DNA of 35,810 nt. Origin: CAILLO01 sp964579735. GTDB lineage: Bacteria > Bacillota > Clostridia > Saccharofermentanales > UBA5734. The notes below the pieces were generated by a model. The model saw only the letters and a program-made list of their open reading frames with translations, ran no database searches and had not been told where the DNA came from. A program made the position numbers and the translations under genes. Of the stretch, positions 24,157 through 32,090 are shown one piece after another; position 1 is the first letter of the stretch; each line of letters opens with the position of its first letter. The stretch is from the NCBI GenBank assembly GCA_964579735.1, contig CAZOHH010000016.1:1-35810 (forward strand), given 5' to 3'.

Positions 24157-25293
24157 ATGGGCGAGCGCACCGCCGCTACGGCCGGGCGCAACAGCCTGAT
24201 CGCCACCGCGGGGATCGCGCTGGGCCTCATGGCCCTTGCGTTGGCCGCTGTCCTGCTGCTGCCCGCTCTGACCGGCCAGACGCCCGCAGGGAAGCCGACC
24301 GATGGCGCAGCGAACGATGTAGGATTCCTGTGCGATTTCAACGAAGCGGTGGACATGGTTCCCTTTCTGGACGGCGTCGTCCGGGTCTCCTCGGATTCAG
24401 TCTCCCGGCTAGATGCCGAGGGCAAGACGCTCTGGACTTCCCCCATCGAAATGCAGACGCCCGTCGGCAACGCGACCGAAGGGCGTCTTGTCGTCCATGA
24501 CGTGGGTGGGTTCACTTTCGCGGTCTTCGACGCGGACGGGCTGGACTGGTCCGGAAAGACCGACGGCCATATCGATGCGGTCACGGCCTCCGCCTCCGGC
24601 CACATCGTCGTCCTTTCCGACGAACCCGGCTACAAGGGAATCGTCGGCGTATACGACACGACCGGATCCCTTCTCTTCCAATGGATGTCCTCCGAGACCG
24701 GCTACGTGCTGTCGGCCGCCGTCGACCCCACCGGGACCCGCCTCGACGTCAGCGCGCTCTATACCGACGGCGCCTCGGCGCATCCCCTGCTCCGCTCCTT
24801 CACGATCGCAGGGGGAGACCTCGCCGAACGGGTTCTCGACCCCGGACCCGCTCTCCCGCTGATCGTCTACGACGAACTCGGCCGCACCGTCCTCTGCGGT
24901 GAGGATGCCATCGTCGCCTTCCTAGGTGGCACGCGTGCCGGTGAGGTCGCCTACCGCAAGGATGCGGCCGGCATCCGAACCGTTCTTGCGACTTCGCGGG
25001 GGCCGGTCTGGATCCGCGCCGACTCTGCCGAGACTGGAAACCTCGTCGCTGCAATCCGTGGCGGCGTGGAGGGACCGACCTACACCCTGCCCTCCGCGCT
25101 CGGTGCCGTTGCCGCCCGGGAGGACCTCGTCGCCACGGCCAGCGGTGCGGTCGTCACCGTCGTCGATGTGACAAAGGGAGTGCAGGTGCTACGCAGGACC
25201 ATGGAAGCGGACGTCCTCTCCCTTGGATTCACCAGTGACGGCCGCCTCGTCGTGGTCGCCCGGACCGCGGTCCGATGGGTGTCCATCCCCTAG
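24157..25293 (+). CDS. Membrane-anchored beta-propeller-like protein (possibly DUF5711)
   Basis: The protein has 378 residues. A short N-terminus is followed by a membrane helix (about 15-40), then about 320 residues of short strands with repeated hydrophobic-Asp-Gly patterns, as in a propeller. Examples are VRVSSDSVSRLDAEGKTLWTS, FAVFDADGLDWS and VGVYDTTGSLLFQW. It resembles the DUF5711 proteins of Clostridia. No catalytic motif is seen. It starts seven bases after the DUF4340 gene and ends the operon, suggesting a structural or sensing role outside the membrane. There is no strong ribosome-binding site; translation may be coupled to the gene before it. Confidence 0.6.
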   Translation: MGERTAATAGRNSLIATAGIALGLMALALAAVLLLPALTGQTPAGKPTDGAANDVGFLCDFNEAVDMVPFLDGVVRVSSDSVSRLDAEGKTLWTSPIEMQTPVGNATEGRLVVHDVGGFTFAVFDADGLDWSGKTDGHIDAVTASASGHIVVLSDEPGYKGIVGVYDTTGSLLFQWMSSETGYVLSAAVDPTGTRLDVSALYTDGASAHPLLRSFTIAGGDLAERVLDPGPALPLIVYDELGRTVLCGEDAIVAFLGGTRAGEVAYRKDAAGIRTVLATSRGPVWIRADSAETGNLVAAIRGGVEGPTYTLPSALGAVAAREDLVATASGAVVTVVDVTKGVQVLRRTMEADVLSLGFTSDGRLVVVARTAVRWVSIP

Positions 25294-25330
25294 AACGTGC
25301 CCTCCACGCACCTCTCCAACTTCCATGATG

Positions 25331-25339
25331 TGCTATAAT
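25331..25339 (+). promoter_or_regulatory. Extended -10 promoter for the LiaF-like gene
   Basis: TGCTATAAT is a perfect extended -10 element. No good -35 is seen. Transcription would start near 25346, giving a leader of about 75 bases before ATG 25421. Confidence 0.75.
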
Positions 25340-25420
25340 CATGAATCATCGCCGTGCTGCATCTTTACGCAGTTCGCTGGCTGACGCTCCATGATGCAAG
25401 GGAGAAGAAGGAGGCATGCA

Positions 25421-26170
25421 ATGAAACACGTATCCGGTCGTATCACCGTCGGTATCATCCTGCTGATCGTCGCTGCGCTCTTCGCCGCCGATGCGCTCTT
25501 TCCCGGACAGTTCTTCCAGAACATCGCCGATTTCGCCAGCCTCTGGTGGCCCGCGGCGCTTATCCTGATCGGTGTCGTCGGGCTCTTCTCGGGGGGCAAC
25601 TTCACCTTCAACCTGCTCCTTTCTCTCGCCGGCGTCTGGATTCTCGCCGACAAGCTCGGCTGGACCCGACCCGGTTTGTTCCTGCCTTTCGTCCTCTTCG
25701 TGATCGCCGTCCTCGTTTTCGCGTCGGCCTTCCGTGGAAGGCGTCCCGCCTCAGGCGGTTCCACATCCTCGGCCGGCTTCGGATCCGGTCCCGCTCGTCC
25801 CGCAGGCACGGCGGCGGACGCGCACGTCTTCAGCGCATTCAGCGGCCATGACGCCCGCAACGCCTCCCAGGAATTCCGCTTCGCCGAGGTCACCGCCATC
25901 TTCGGCGGCTCCTCCCTCGACCTCCGCGATGCGAAGCTGTCCCCCGAGGGGGCTCGCGTCGACATCACGGCACTCTTCGGCGGCGCCGACGTGATCGTTC
26001 CGGAGAACTGGGTGCTCCAGGTTTCCAGCACGCCGATCTTCGGTGGCGTCGACAACCGCACTTCCAACCCCGGCACTCCCGCCGAGGGCCAGCCTGTCCT
26101 CCATGTCAACGCCACGGCGATCTTCGGCGGAGCGGGCATCAAGAACCGCCCAGACCACGACCGAACCTAG
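25421..26170 (+). CDS. LiaF-like membrane protein with C-terminal FGG repeats
   Basis: The protein has 249 residues. Four membrane helices occupy about residues 5-105 (ending VLFVIAVLVFASAF). A Gly/Ser/Ala-rich linker leads to a C-terminal domain with four copies of (A/P)(I/L)FGG: AIFGGSSLDLRDA, ALFGGADVIVPENW, PIFGGVDNRT and AIFGGAGIKN. Each begins a short beta turn, as in the LiaF/DUF2154 domain that controls envelope-stress signalling in Firmicutes. No LiaS or LiaR kinase or regulator gene is adjacent. AAGGAGG before ATG 25421 decides the start over two earlier in-frame ATGs. It has its own promoter. Confidence 0.82.
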   Translation: MKHVSGRITVGIILLIVAALFAADALFPGQFFQNIADFASLWWPAALILIGVVGLFSGGNFTFNLLLSLAGVWILADKLGWTRPGLFLPFVLFVIAVLVFASAFRGRRPASGGSTSSAGFGSGPARPAGTAADAHVFSAFSGHDARNASQEFRFAEVTAIFGGSSLDLRDAKLSPEGARVDITALFGGADVIVPENWVLQVSSTPIFGGVDNRTSNPGTPAEGQPVLHVNATAIFGGAGIKNRPDHDRT

Positions 26171-26188
26171 GAAAGGTAGGAATCCAAA

Positions 26189-28000
26189 ATGCCCGAAGCT
26201 ATCCGCAAACGCGCTGAAATCGAGACCCGTTACCTATGGAGGCTCGAGGACATCTTCCCCTCCGATCAAGCGTGGGAGACCTCCTTCGAGGAGATTCCAC
26301 CGCTGTCCGCGCGACTTGCTTCCTTCCGAGGCCGTCTAAACGACGGAGAGGTGCTCGCCGAATGTCTCGATCTGGAGACCGACCTCTCCTCCCGCATGAT
26401 GGAACTATTCACCTATGCGCGCATGCGCAAGGACGAGGACAATTCCATATCCAGGAACCAGGGTCTCGCCGACCGCGCCATGGGCGAGTTCTACCGGATC
26501 TCCACGGAGACGTCCTTCATCGTCCCCGAGATCACCGGACTGGAAGAGGCCCGACTCCGCGGCTGGATGGAGGTCATCCCCGGCCTTTCGCCCTACCGCC
26601 ACGTCCTGGAGGATATCATCCGACGGCGCGACCATGTCCTCTCCGAAAGGGAGGAACGCTTGCTGTCCATGGCCGGACCCATGTCCGAAGGGATTTCGGA
26701 AGCCTTCACGATGATCGACAACGTCGACCTGAAACTCGGGTCCATCGTCGACGAGAACGGGGATACCCTCGAGCTCACGCACGGCCGCTTCGGCGCGCTG
26801 CGCGAAAACCGCGACGGGCGAGTCCGAGCCGAGGCATTCGAACGCATGCACTCCGCATACGCCGGGCTTGGCAACACCATCTCGGCTCTCTACGCGGCAA
26901 GCGTCAAGTCCGACATCTTCTTCGCCAAGGCCCGTGGGCACGGGACCTGCCTCGACGCGGCGCTGTTCGGCGACGCGCTTCCCCACGACATCCATACCAA
27001 CCTGGTCTCGACCGTCGAAGCGAACCTGCCCGTCCTGCACCGCTATCTTGCCTTGCGCAAGAAGGTCATGGGGCTGGACCGTCTCCGCATCTCCGACTGC
27101 TATGTCCCCATCGTCGACACGTCGGACCGCGAGTTCACCTTCGACCAGGCCTGCGACCTCGTCCGCCAGGGGCTCGCTCCGCTCGGAGCCGCCTACCTGA
27201 AGGACTTGGAACGCCTCCTGACCGACCGTTGGATCGACGTCTACGAGACCGAGGGCAAGACCAACGGCGCCTACGCGTGGGGCACCTACAAGAGCCACCC
27301 GTTCATGCTGCTCAACTACTCCGGCCGCGTGAACGACGTCTTCACCCTGGCCCACGAGGCCGGGCACTGCCTGCACTCGCTTTATTCCAATCGTCGGCAC
27401 TATGCCGATGCGCACTACCCGACCTTTCTTGCGGAAATCGCCTCCACGGTCAATGAAAACCTGCTCCTGCGCCACCTCCTCGCCCAGTGCGACGTCTCCT
27501 CCCCGGAGGGAAGGACGGAGAAGGCCTTCCTGATCAACCATTTCCTCGAGGAGGCCCGCGGCAGCGTTTTCCGCCAGACCATGTTCGCTTCGTTCGAGCA
27601 GCGCGTGCATGAAGAGGCCGAGAAGGGCGCTCCGCTCACGGCGGAGACCCTCTGTGGAATCTATGGGGACCTGTTGTCCCGATACTTCGGACCCGACGTC
27701 GACATCGACCCGTACATGAAGTGGGAATGGGCCCGCATCCCTCATTTCTACTCCGCTTTCTACGTGTTCAAGTATGCGACCGGATTCTCCGCGGCCGCCG
27801 CGATCAGTCGCGCCGTCCTTGAGAAGGGCGCGCCCGTCGTCGAGCGCTATCTGGAGTTCCTCGGAGCCGGAGGCTCCGATTATCCGGCGGATACGCTCCG
27901 CCGCGCCGGCGTCGACATGACGACGCCAGCTTCCGTGGAAGCCGCGATGGTGGAGTTCGCCGCCCTCGTCGATGAACTGGAAGTCCTGCTCGTCGGGTAG
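26189..28000 (+). CDS. pepF: Oligoendopeptidase F (M3B metallopeptidase)
   Basis: The protein has 603 residues, the normal length. The N-terminal RKRAEIETRYLWRLEDIFPSDQAWE is the family start, and the catalytic zinc motif TLAHEAGHCLHSLYS (H389, E390, H393) is followed about 30 residues later by FLAEIASTVNE, which carries the third ligand. Near the end, KWEWARIPHFYSAFYVFKYATG is another family landmark that binds substrate. PepF cleaves oligopeptides of about 7-17 residues in the cytoplasm, feeding amino-acid pools. It follows the LiaF-like gene by 18 bases, so it is probably in the same transcript. A purine-rich stretch before the ATG serves as ribosome-binding site. Confidence 0.96.
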   Translation: MPEAIRKRAEIETRYLWRLEDIFPSDQAWETSFEEIPPLSARLASFRGRLNDGEVLAECLDLETDLSSRMMELFTYARMRKDEDNSISRNQGLADRAMGEFYRISTETSFIVPEITGLEEARLRGWMEVIPGLSPYRHVLEDIIRRRDHVLSEREERLLSMAGPMSEGISEAFTMIDNVDLKLGSIVDENGDTLELTHGRFGALRENRDGRVRAEAFERMHSAYAGLGNTISALYAASVKSDIFFAKARGHGTCLDAALFGDALPHDIHTNLVSTVEANLPVLHRYLALRKKVMGLDRLRISDCYVPIVDTSDREFTFDQACDLVRQGLAPLGAAYLKDLERLLTDRWIDVYETEGKTNGAYAWGTYKSHPFMLLNYSGRVNDVFTLAHEAGHCLHSLYSNRRHYADAHYPTFLAEIASTVNENLLLRHLLAQCDVSSPEGRTEKAFLINHFLEEARGSVFRQTMFASFEQRVHEEAEKGAPLTAETLCGIYGDLLSRYFGPDVDIDPYMKWEWARIPHFYSAFYVFKYATGFSAAAAISRAVLEKGAPVVERYLEFLGAGGSDYPADTLRRAGVDMTTPASVEAAMVEFAALVDELEVLLVG

Positions 28001-28029
28001 ACGGGAGGACATTCAAAGGAGGGTCCTTT

Positions 28030-28674
28030 TTGGAGACCGAATTGAAATTGCGTTTCCTCGATCCGAGGGGCAGGGATATCCTCCTCGCGGATGAATGGTT
28101 CCAGTCGCTCGTGCTGCCGGAAACCCCCGAGGAAACGCACATGGTGGCCGTCTACTACGACACGGCGGACGGCCGTCTTCACGCCAAGCATGCCGCCTAT
28201 CGCATCCGACTCGAGGGAGACGACTACATCGCCTCGATCAAGGCGCGGGGCAAGGTGAGCGGGGGTCTCCATCAACGGCTGGAGTGGAACCTCTCCCAGG
28301 AGGACGACAACCCCGACCTGCCCGTCTTCGCCACCGCCGACCTGCTCGACGGAGACTCCGAAGGAGTCCTGAAGGAACTGCTCGACGCCGTCGGCGACGA
28401 GGACCTCGTCGAAGTCTGCCGGACGGAGTTCGACCGCCTGGCCATGATGGTCGCATGCCAGGACACCCTGATCGAAGCCGCGTTCGACTTCGGAACGCTC
28501 TCCGCCGCCGACCGCTCCATTCCCATGGAGGAGATGGAACTCGAACTCAAGGAGGGCGACGTACGCGACTTGATCGAACTCGGCCGCGAACTCGTCCGCC
28601 GGTTCCCCGTGGTACCCGAGGAAATGAGCAAGTACGCCCGCTGCATGGACATGAAGAAGAAGCCTCAAGGTTGA
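28030..28674 (+). CDS. CYTH domain protein
   Basis: The protein has 214 residues. It begins with the ExExK motif (ETELKLR, residues 2-6), then YYDTADGRLHAKHAAYRIRLEGDDYIASIKARGK, with the acidic and basic residues that line the CYTH tunnel, and EMELELKEGD near the end. CYTH enzymes act on triphosphates such as inorganic triphosphate or thiamine triphosphate using Mg. Which one is not visible, and no CHAD domain is attached. The start is TTG 28030, seven bases after AAAGGAGG; no ATG fits the conserved N-terminus. It lies 29 bases after pepF and probably ends that transcript. No convincing terminator follows; only a four-bp stem with a T-run is seen at 28681-28698. Confidence 0.85.
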   Translation: METELKLRFLDPRGRDILLADEWFQSLVLPETPEETHMVAVYYDTADGRLHAKHAAYRIRLEGDDYIASIKARGKVSGGLHQRLEWNLSQEDDNPDLPVFATADLLDGDSEGVLKELLDAVGDEDLVEVCRTEFDRLAMMVACQDTLIEAAFDFGTLSAADRSIPMEEMELELKEGDVRDLIELGRELVRRFPVVPEEMSKYARCMDMKKKPQG

Positions 28675-28707
28675 AGCCTCGCTGACAGCGGATTTTATAC
28701 ATAGTTC

Positions 28708-28736
28708 TTGCAAGAATATGCATGTTTTGCTATGGT
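28708..28736 (+). promoter_or_regulatory. Promoter of the amino-acid ABC transporter operon
   Basis: TTGCAA (28708-28713) and TATGGT (28731-28736) are 17 bases apart, and the -10 is preceded by TGC, an extended -10. Transcription would begin near 28743, at the base of the hairpin that follows. Confidence 0.65.
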
Positions 28737-28739
28737 GTG

Positions 28740-28775
28740 GGGAGGCATCGCCGGTGGCCGGCGGAGCCTCCCTTT
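28740..28775 (+). other. Leader hairpin at the predicted 5' end of the transporter mRNA
   Basis: A seven-bp stem (28740-28746 with 28666+100 offset, that is 28766-28772), a 2x2 internal loop (AT opposite GA) and a six-bp inner stem (28749-28754 with 28758-28763) close a TGG loop. Three T residues follow. It starts at or a few bases before the predicted transcription start and ends 28 bases before ATG 28803. It may protect the 5' end or act as a weak attenuator. Confidence 0.6.
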
Positions 28776-28802
28776 CATGGACAGCGATGGAGGCTGAAGA
28801 AG

Positions 28803-29630
28803 ATGAAAAAGACGATCGCCCTTCTGCTCGTACTGACCCTGATGGCCGCCCTTTCCCTCGTCGCGACCGGTTGCGCGGCCGGCGGATCCGACGAATTCCG
28901 CGTCGGCCTCGAGTGCGGCTACGCCCCGTTCAACTGGACGCAGACCGATGCCTCCAACGGTGCCGTGCTGATCGCCGGCACAAGCGATTATGCGGGAGGC
29001 TATGACGTCGAAGTCGCCAAGCTGATCGCCAAGGGTCTCGGCAAGAAGCTCGTCATCGTGAAGACCTCCTGGGACGGTCTGGTCCCGGCTCTCCAGTCCG
29101 GCACCATCGACGCCATCATCGCCGGCATGAGCCCGACGGCCGACCGCAAGCAGACCATCGACTTCACCGCCAACTACTACCGCTCGGAACTCGTCCTCGT
29201 CGTCAAGAAGGGCGGCAAGTACGAGAACGCCACCTCCCTTTCGGACTTCTCGGGCGCCAAGGTCACCGCCCAGCTCAGCACCTTCCACTACACCGTCATC
29301 GACCAGATCCCCGGCGTCCTCGCCCAGACCGCGAAGGATGATTTCCCGGCCATGCGCGTCGCGCTGGAATCCGGCATCATCGACGCCTACGTCTCCGAGC
29401 GCCCCGAAGGCGTTTCGGCGGCCGCGGCCAACCCCAATTTCGTCATGGTCAAGTTCGCCGCAGGCAAGGGCTTCTCGACGTCCGACGACGACGTGGCCGT
29501 GGCCGTCGGTCTGAAGAAGGGCCAGGCCGACCTCATCACGAAGATCGACAAGATCCTCGCCGGTCTCACGGAAGATCAGCGTACGGCGCTCATGGACACC
29601 GCCATCAAGAACCAGCCCAGCTCCAACTAG
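28803..29630 (+). CDS. Polar amino-acid ABC transporter substrate-binding lipoprotein
   Basis: The protein has 275 residues. A lipoprotein signal ends in LVATGC (about C24). The mature part is a family 3 solute-binding protein: FRVGLECGYAPFNWTQ, GYDVEVAKLIAKGLGKKLVIVKTSWDGLVPALQSGTIDAIIAGMSPTADRKQTIDFT, then YVSERPEGVSAA. The Arg in TADRKQTIDF and the Asp in the last motif are the residues that bind the amino acid's carboxylate and amino groups in the family. The exact amino acid is unknown. GGAGG nine bases before ATG 28803 sets the start; earlier in-frame starts lie in the leader hairpin. The permease gene follows 16 bases later. Confidence 0.94.
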   Translation: MKKTIALLLVLTLMAALSLVATGCAAGGSDEFRVGLECGYAPFNWTQTDASNGAVLIAGTSDYAGGYDVEVAKLIAKGLGKKLVIVKTSWDGLVPALQSGTIDAIIAGMSPTADRKQTIDFTANYYRSELVLVVKKGGKYENATSLSDFSGAKVTAQLSTFHYTVIDQIPGVLAQTAKDDFPAMRVALESGIIDAYVSERPEGVSAAAANPNFVMVKFAAGKGFSTSDDDVAVAVGLKKGQADLITKIDKILAGLTEDQRTALMDTAIKNQPSSN

Positions 29631-29646
29631 TCGGAAGCCGCACGGT

Positions 29647-30450
29647 ATGACGTATCTCGCTCTAGCCGCCGTCGCGATCGACCGCTCCTTCTGGGAGTGG
29701 GTCGTCTACATCGTCGACCGCTACTGGCTCCAGTTCGTCACCGGTGCCGGCGTCACCTTGCTGATCTCGATTTCCGGTACGCTGGTCGGCTTCGCCATCG
29801 GCCTGCTCGTCGGCATCGTCCGCACCATTCCGAAGGACCCGCGTACCCGTCTCCCGGGCCGGGTCCTCCGGAAGGCGTTCGACTTCCTGCTGGTCTCGTA
29901 CATCGAGATCTTCCGCGGAACACCCATGATCGTGCAGGCCATGGTCATCTATTATGGCGCCGCCATGGCCTTCTCGCTCTACCTGGACCCCATTCTGGCG
30001 GGATTCGTCATCGTCTCCATCAACACGGGCGCCTATATGGCGGAGATCGTCCGAGGAGGCATCCTGTCCATCGACAAGGGCCAGACCGAAGCCGCCCATT
30101 CCATCGGGATGACCCACGGCCAGACCATGTCCCACGTCGTGCTCCCCCAGGCGGTGCGAAACATCCTGCCCGCTCTTGGAAACGAGTTCGTCATCAACAT
30201 CAAGGACACCTCGGTCCTGAACGTCATCTCCGTGACGGAACTCTTCTTCACGTCGAAGAGCGTCGCCGGGAACAACTACCAGTACTTCCCCGTGTTCTTC
30301 ATCACTTCCCTCGTCTATTTCGTCCTCACCTTCACGGTCACCCGGATCCTGCGGCTGATCGAGCGCAGGATGGAGGGGTCCTCGACCTATACGATCCACG
30401 GCTCCCAGACGAGGCCGGAGTCCGAGATCCGCATCCAGGGAGGGGTCTGA
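29647..30450 (+). CDS. Polar amino-acid ABC transporter permease
   Basis: The protein has 267 residues and about five membrane helices. The HisM/GlnP-type features are GAGVTLLISISGTLVGFAIGLLVGIVRT, YIEIFRGTPMIVQAMVIYYG and the coupling loop EAAHSIGMTHGQTMSHVVLPQAVRNILPALGNEFV (the EAA motif that touches the ATPase). The C-terminal tail is charged. It lies between the substrate-binding protein gene and the ATPase gene, with one base to the GTG start of the latter. The single permease gene implies a homodimer. Confidence 0.94.
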   Translation: MTYLALAAVAIDRSFWEWVVYIVDRYWLQFVTGAGVTLLISISGTLVGFAIGLLVGIVRTIPKDPRTRLPGRVLRKAFDFLLVSYIEIFRGTPMIVQAMVIYYGAAMAFSLYLDPILAGFVIVSINTGAYMAEIVRGGILSIDKGQTEAAHSIGMTHGQTMSHVVLPQAVRNILPALGNEFVINIKDTSVLNVISVTELFFTSKSVAGNNYQYFPVFFITSLVYFVLTFTVTRILRLIERRMEGSSTYTIHGSQTRPESEIRIQGGV

Positions 30451-30451
30451 C

Positions 30452-31189
30452 GTGGACGAGCCGATCCTGGAGATCCGCCACCTCAGCAAATGCTTCGGGA
30501 CCAACGAGGTCCTGAAGGACATCGACTTCACGGTTCGGAAGGGCGAGGTCGTCTGCATCATCGGCGCCAGCGGTTCCGGCAAGTCCACCCTGCTCCGCTG
30601 CGTGAACCTGCTGGAGCGTCCCACGAGCGGAGATATCCTGCACCACGGCCGCAACATCCTCGACGGCTCCATCCCGCTGTCGGTCCACCGGGCCTCGGTC
30701 GGAATGGTCTTCCAGCAGTTCAACCTCTTCAACAACCTGAACGTCCTCGAGAACTGCGTCGTCGGGCAGATGAAGGTCCTGAAGCGCAGCCGGAAGGTAG
30801 CCGTGGACAAGGCCATGCAGTATCTCGAGAAGGTCGGCATGGCGGGCTTCATCCACGCCCGGCCTTCGCAGATCTCCGGCGGCCAGAAGCAGAGGGTCGC
30901 CATAGCCCGCGCGCTCTCCATGGAGCCCGAGGCCCTGCTGTTCGACGAACCCACCAGCGCCCTCGACCCCGAGATGGTCGGGGAGGTGCTGAAGGTCATG
31001 AAGGACCTCGCGCACACCGGACTCACGATGCTGGTCGTGACCCACGAGATGGCCTTCGCGGCCGAGGTCGCGGACCGCGTCGTCTTCATGGACGCCGGCG
31101 TCATCGTCGAGGACGACGTCCCCGCGGTGATCTTCGAAGCTCCGAGGCAGGAGCGCACGCGCACCTTCCTCAAGCGGGTATTGCGCTGA
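30452..31189 (+). CDS. Polar amino-acid ABC transporter ATP-binding protein
   Basis: The protein has 245 residues. Walker A is IIGASGSGKSTL, the Q-loop is MVFQQFNLFNNLNVLENC, the signature is SGGQKQRVAIARAL, Walker B is ALLFDEPTSALDPE, and the switch is VVTHEMAFA, all in GlnQ/HisP order. FAAEVADRVVFMDAG and the C-terminal helix are typical too. The start is GTG 30452, one base after the permease stop, with GGGAGGGG before it. It completes a three-gene importer. The rpsF promoter overlaps its last codons. Confidence 0.95.
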   Translation: MDEPILEIRHLSKCFGTNEVLKDIDFTVRKGEVVCIIGASGSGKSTLLRCVNLLERPTSGDILHHGRNILDGSIPLSVHRASVGMVFQQFNLFNNLNVLENCVVGQMKVLKRSRKVAVDKAMQYLEKVGMAGFIHARPSQISGGQKQRVAIARALSMEPEALLFDEPTSALDPEMVGEVLKVMKDLAHTGLTMLVVTHEMAFAAEVADRVVFMDAGVIVEDDVPAVIFEAPRQERTRTFLKRVLR

Positions 31190-31210
31190 CTCGTCCTTCC
31201 GTGCTATATT
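31181..31210 (+). promoter_or_regulatory. Promoter of the rpsF-ssb-rpsR operon
   Basis: TTGCGC (31181-31186) and TATATT (31205-31210) are 18 bases apart, and the -10 is preceded by TGC (extended -10). It overlaps the end of the amino-acid ABC ATPase gene. A leader of about 100 bases precedes rpsF. Confidence 0.7.
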
Positions 31211-31274
31211 CTCTGTTGCCCGCGCCACTAACCTGCCCCTCACGGGGTCGAGCGCGAGGCCTTTCACTTCCCTT

Positions 31275-31295
31275 GCTCCGCACAAGCTGCGGGGC
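31275..31295 (+). promoter_or_regulatory. Leader hairpin before rpsF, possible S6:S18 binding element
   Basis: An eight-bp stem (31275-31282 with 31288-31295, one G-U pair) with a five-base loop lies 26 bases before the rpsF start and is followed by CCG. A short CCCC/GGGG hairpin precedes it at about 31236-31247. Many bacteria repress rpsF through an S6:S18-binding leader, but I cannot match its consensus by eye. Confidence 0.35.
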
Positions 31296-31321
31296 CGTTC
31301 AGTCCGGGAGGAGGTGACACA

Positions 31322-31612
31322 TTGAATAGGACATATGAAGTCGTGACCGTGCTGAGCCCTGCGCTCGGAGAGGAAGGCCTAGCCGCCACCTCTGCGAAGA
31401 TCAAGGCCCTGGTCGAGTCCGCCGCCGAAATCGTCAGCATCGACGATTGGGGCCGGAAGAGGCTCGCGTACGAGGTAAACGACCAGAAAGAGGGCTATTA
31501 TACCCTCACGACCTTCCGCGCGGGGCCCGGATTCCCCAAGGAACTCGAGCGCGTGCTGAAGATCACCGAAGGCGTACTTCGGTTCATGGTCATCCGCAAG
31601 GAAGAGGAATAA
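31322..31612 (+). CDS. rpsF: 30S ribosomal protein S6
   Basis: The protein has 96 residues, the usual length. The start YEVVTVLSPALGEEGL, the middle DDWGRKRLAYEVNDQKEGYYTLTTF and the end LERVLKITEGVLRFMVIRKEE are typical. S6 binds 16S rRNA with S18 on the platform of the small subunit. The start is TTG 31322, preceded by GGAGGAGGTGA at ideal spacing; this strong site makes up for the rare start. It heads rpsF-ssb-rpsR, and ssb begins four bases after its stop. Confidence 0.97.
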   Translation: MNRTYEVVTVLSPALGEEGLAATSAKIKALVESAAEIVSIDDWGRKRLAYEVNDQKEGYYTLTTFRAGPGFPKELERVLKITEGVLRFMVIRKEEE

Positions 31613-31616
31613 GGTC

Positions 31617-32060
31617 ATGAACAAGGCATTCCTGATGGGGCGCCTCACGAGGGACCCCGAGATGCGGACCACTGCCCAGAACCATACGGCCGTCTGCTCT
31701 TTCAGCATCGCGATCGACCGCCGGTTCCAGAAGCCCGGCGAAGAAAAGCAGACAGATTTCATCAATTGCGTCGCGTGGCGCCAGCAGGCCGAATTCGTCG
31801 CCAAGTACTTCCACAAGGGTTCCAAGATCCTCGTGATCGGCAACATCCAGACCCGGAAGTACGACGACAAGGAAGGCCGCAAGCAGACCGTGACCGAAGT
31901 GATCGTGGACGATGTCGAGTTCGTCGACAGCAAGAGCTCCCAGGGCGGCGGAGGCTACGAAGCCCCGCAGCAGCCGGGCGCGGCGCCGGTGAAGAGCTCC
32001 GGAGGGGATGGATTCTTCCCGGCTCCGGATGACGACACGTCGCTTCCCTTCGACCTGTAG
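31617..32060 (+). CDS. ssb: Single-stranded DNA-binding protein
   Basis: The protein has 147 residues. The OB fold begins MNKAFLMGRLTRDPEMRTT and contains DFINCVAWRQQAEFVAKYFHKGSKILVIGNIQTRKYDDKEG. A Gly/Pro/Gln-rich linker leads to the acidic tip DDDTSLPFDL, which recruits repair and replication partners in SSB proteins. It binds single-stranded DNA as a tetramer during replication and repair. It sits in the conserved order between rpsF and rpsR. The ribosome-binding site overlaps the rpsF stop region (GGAAGAGGAATAAGG). Confidence 0.97.
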   Translation: MNKAFLMGRLTRDPEMRTTAQNHTAVCSFSIAIDRRFQKPGEEKQTDFINCVAWRQQAEFVAKYFHKGSKILVIGNIQTRKYDDKEGRKQTVTEVIVDDVEFVDSKSSQGGGGYEAPQQPGAAPVKSSGGDGFFPAPDDDTSLPFDL

Positions 32061-32090
32061 ACCCAACAACCCGAAAGGAGGATTCCCAAG

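Noticed and set aside
28681..28698. Terminator after the CYTH gene
   Set aside because: The stem has only four base pairs and the T-run is interrupted, so I cannot support it as a terminator.
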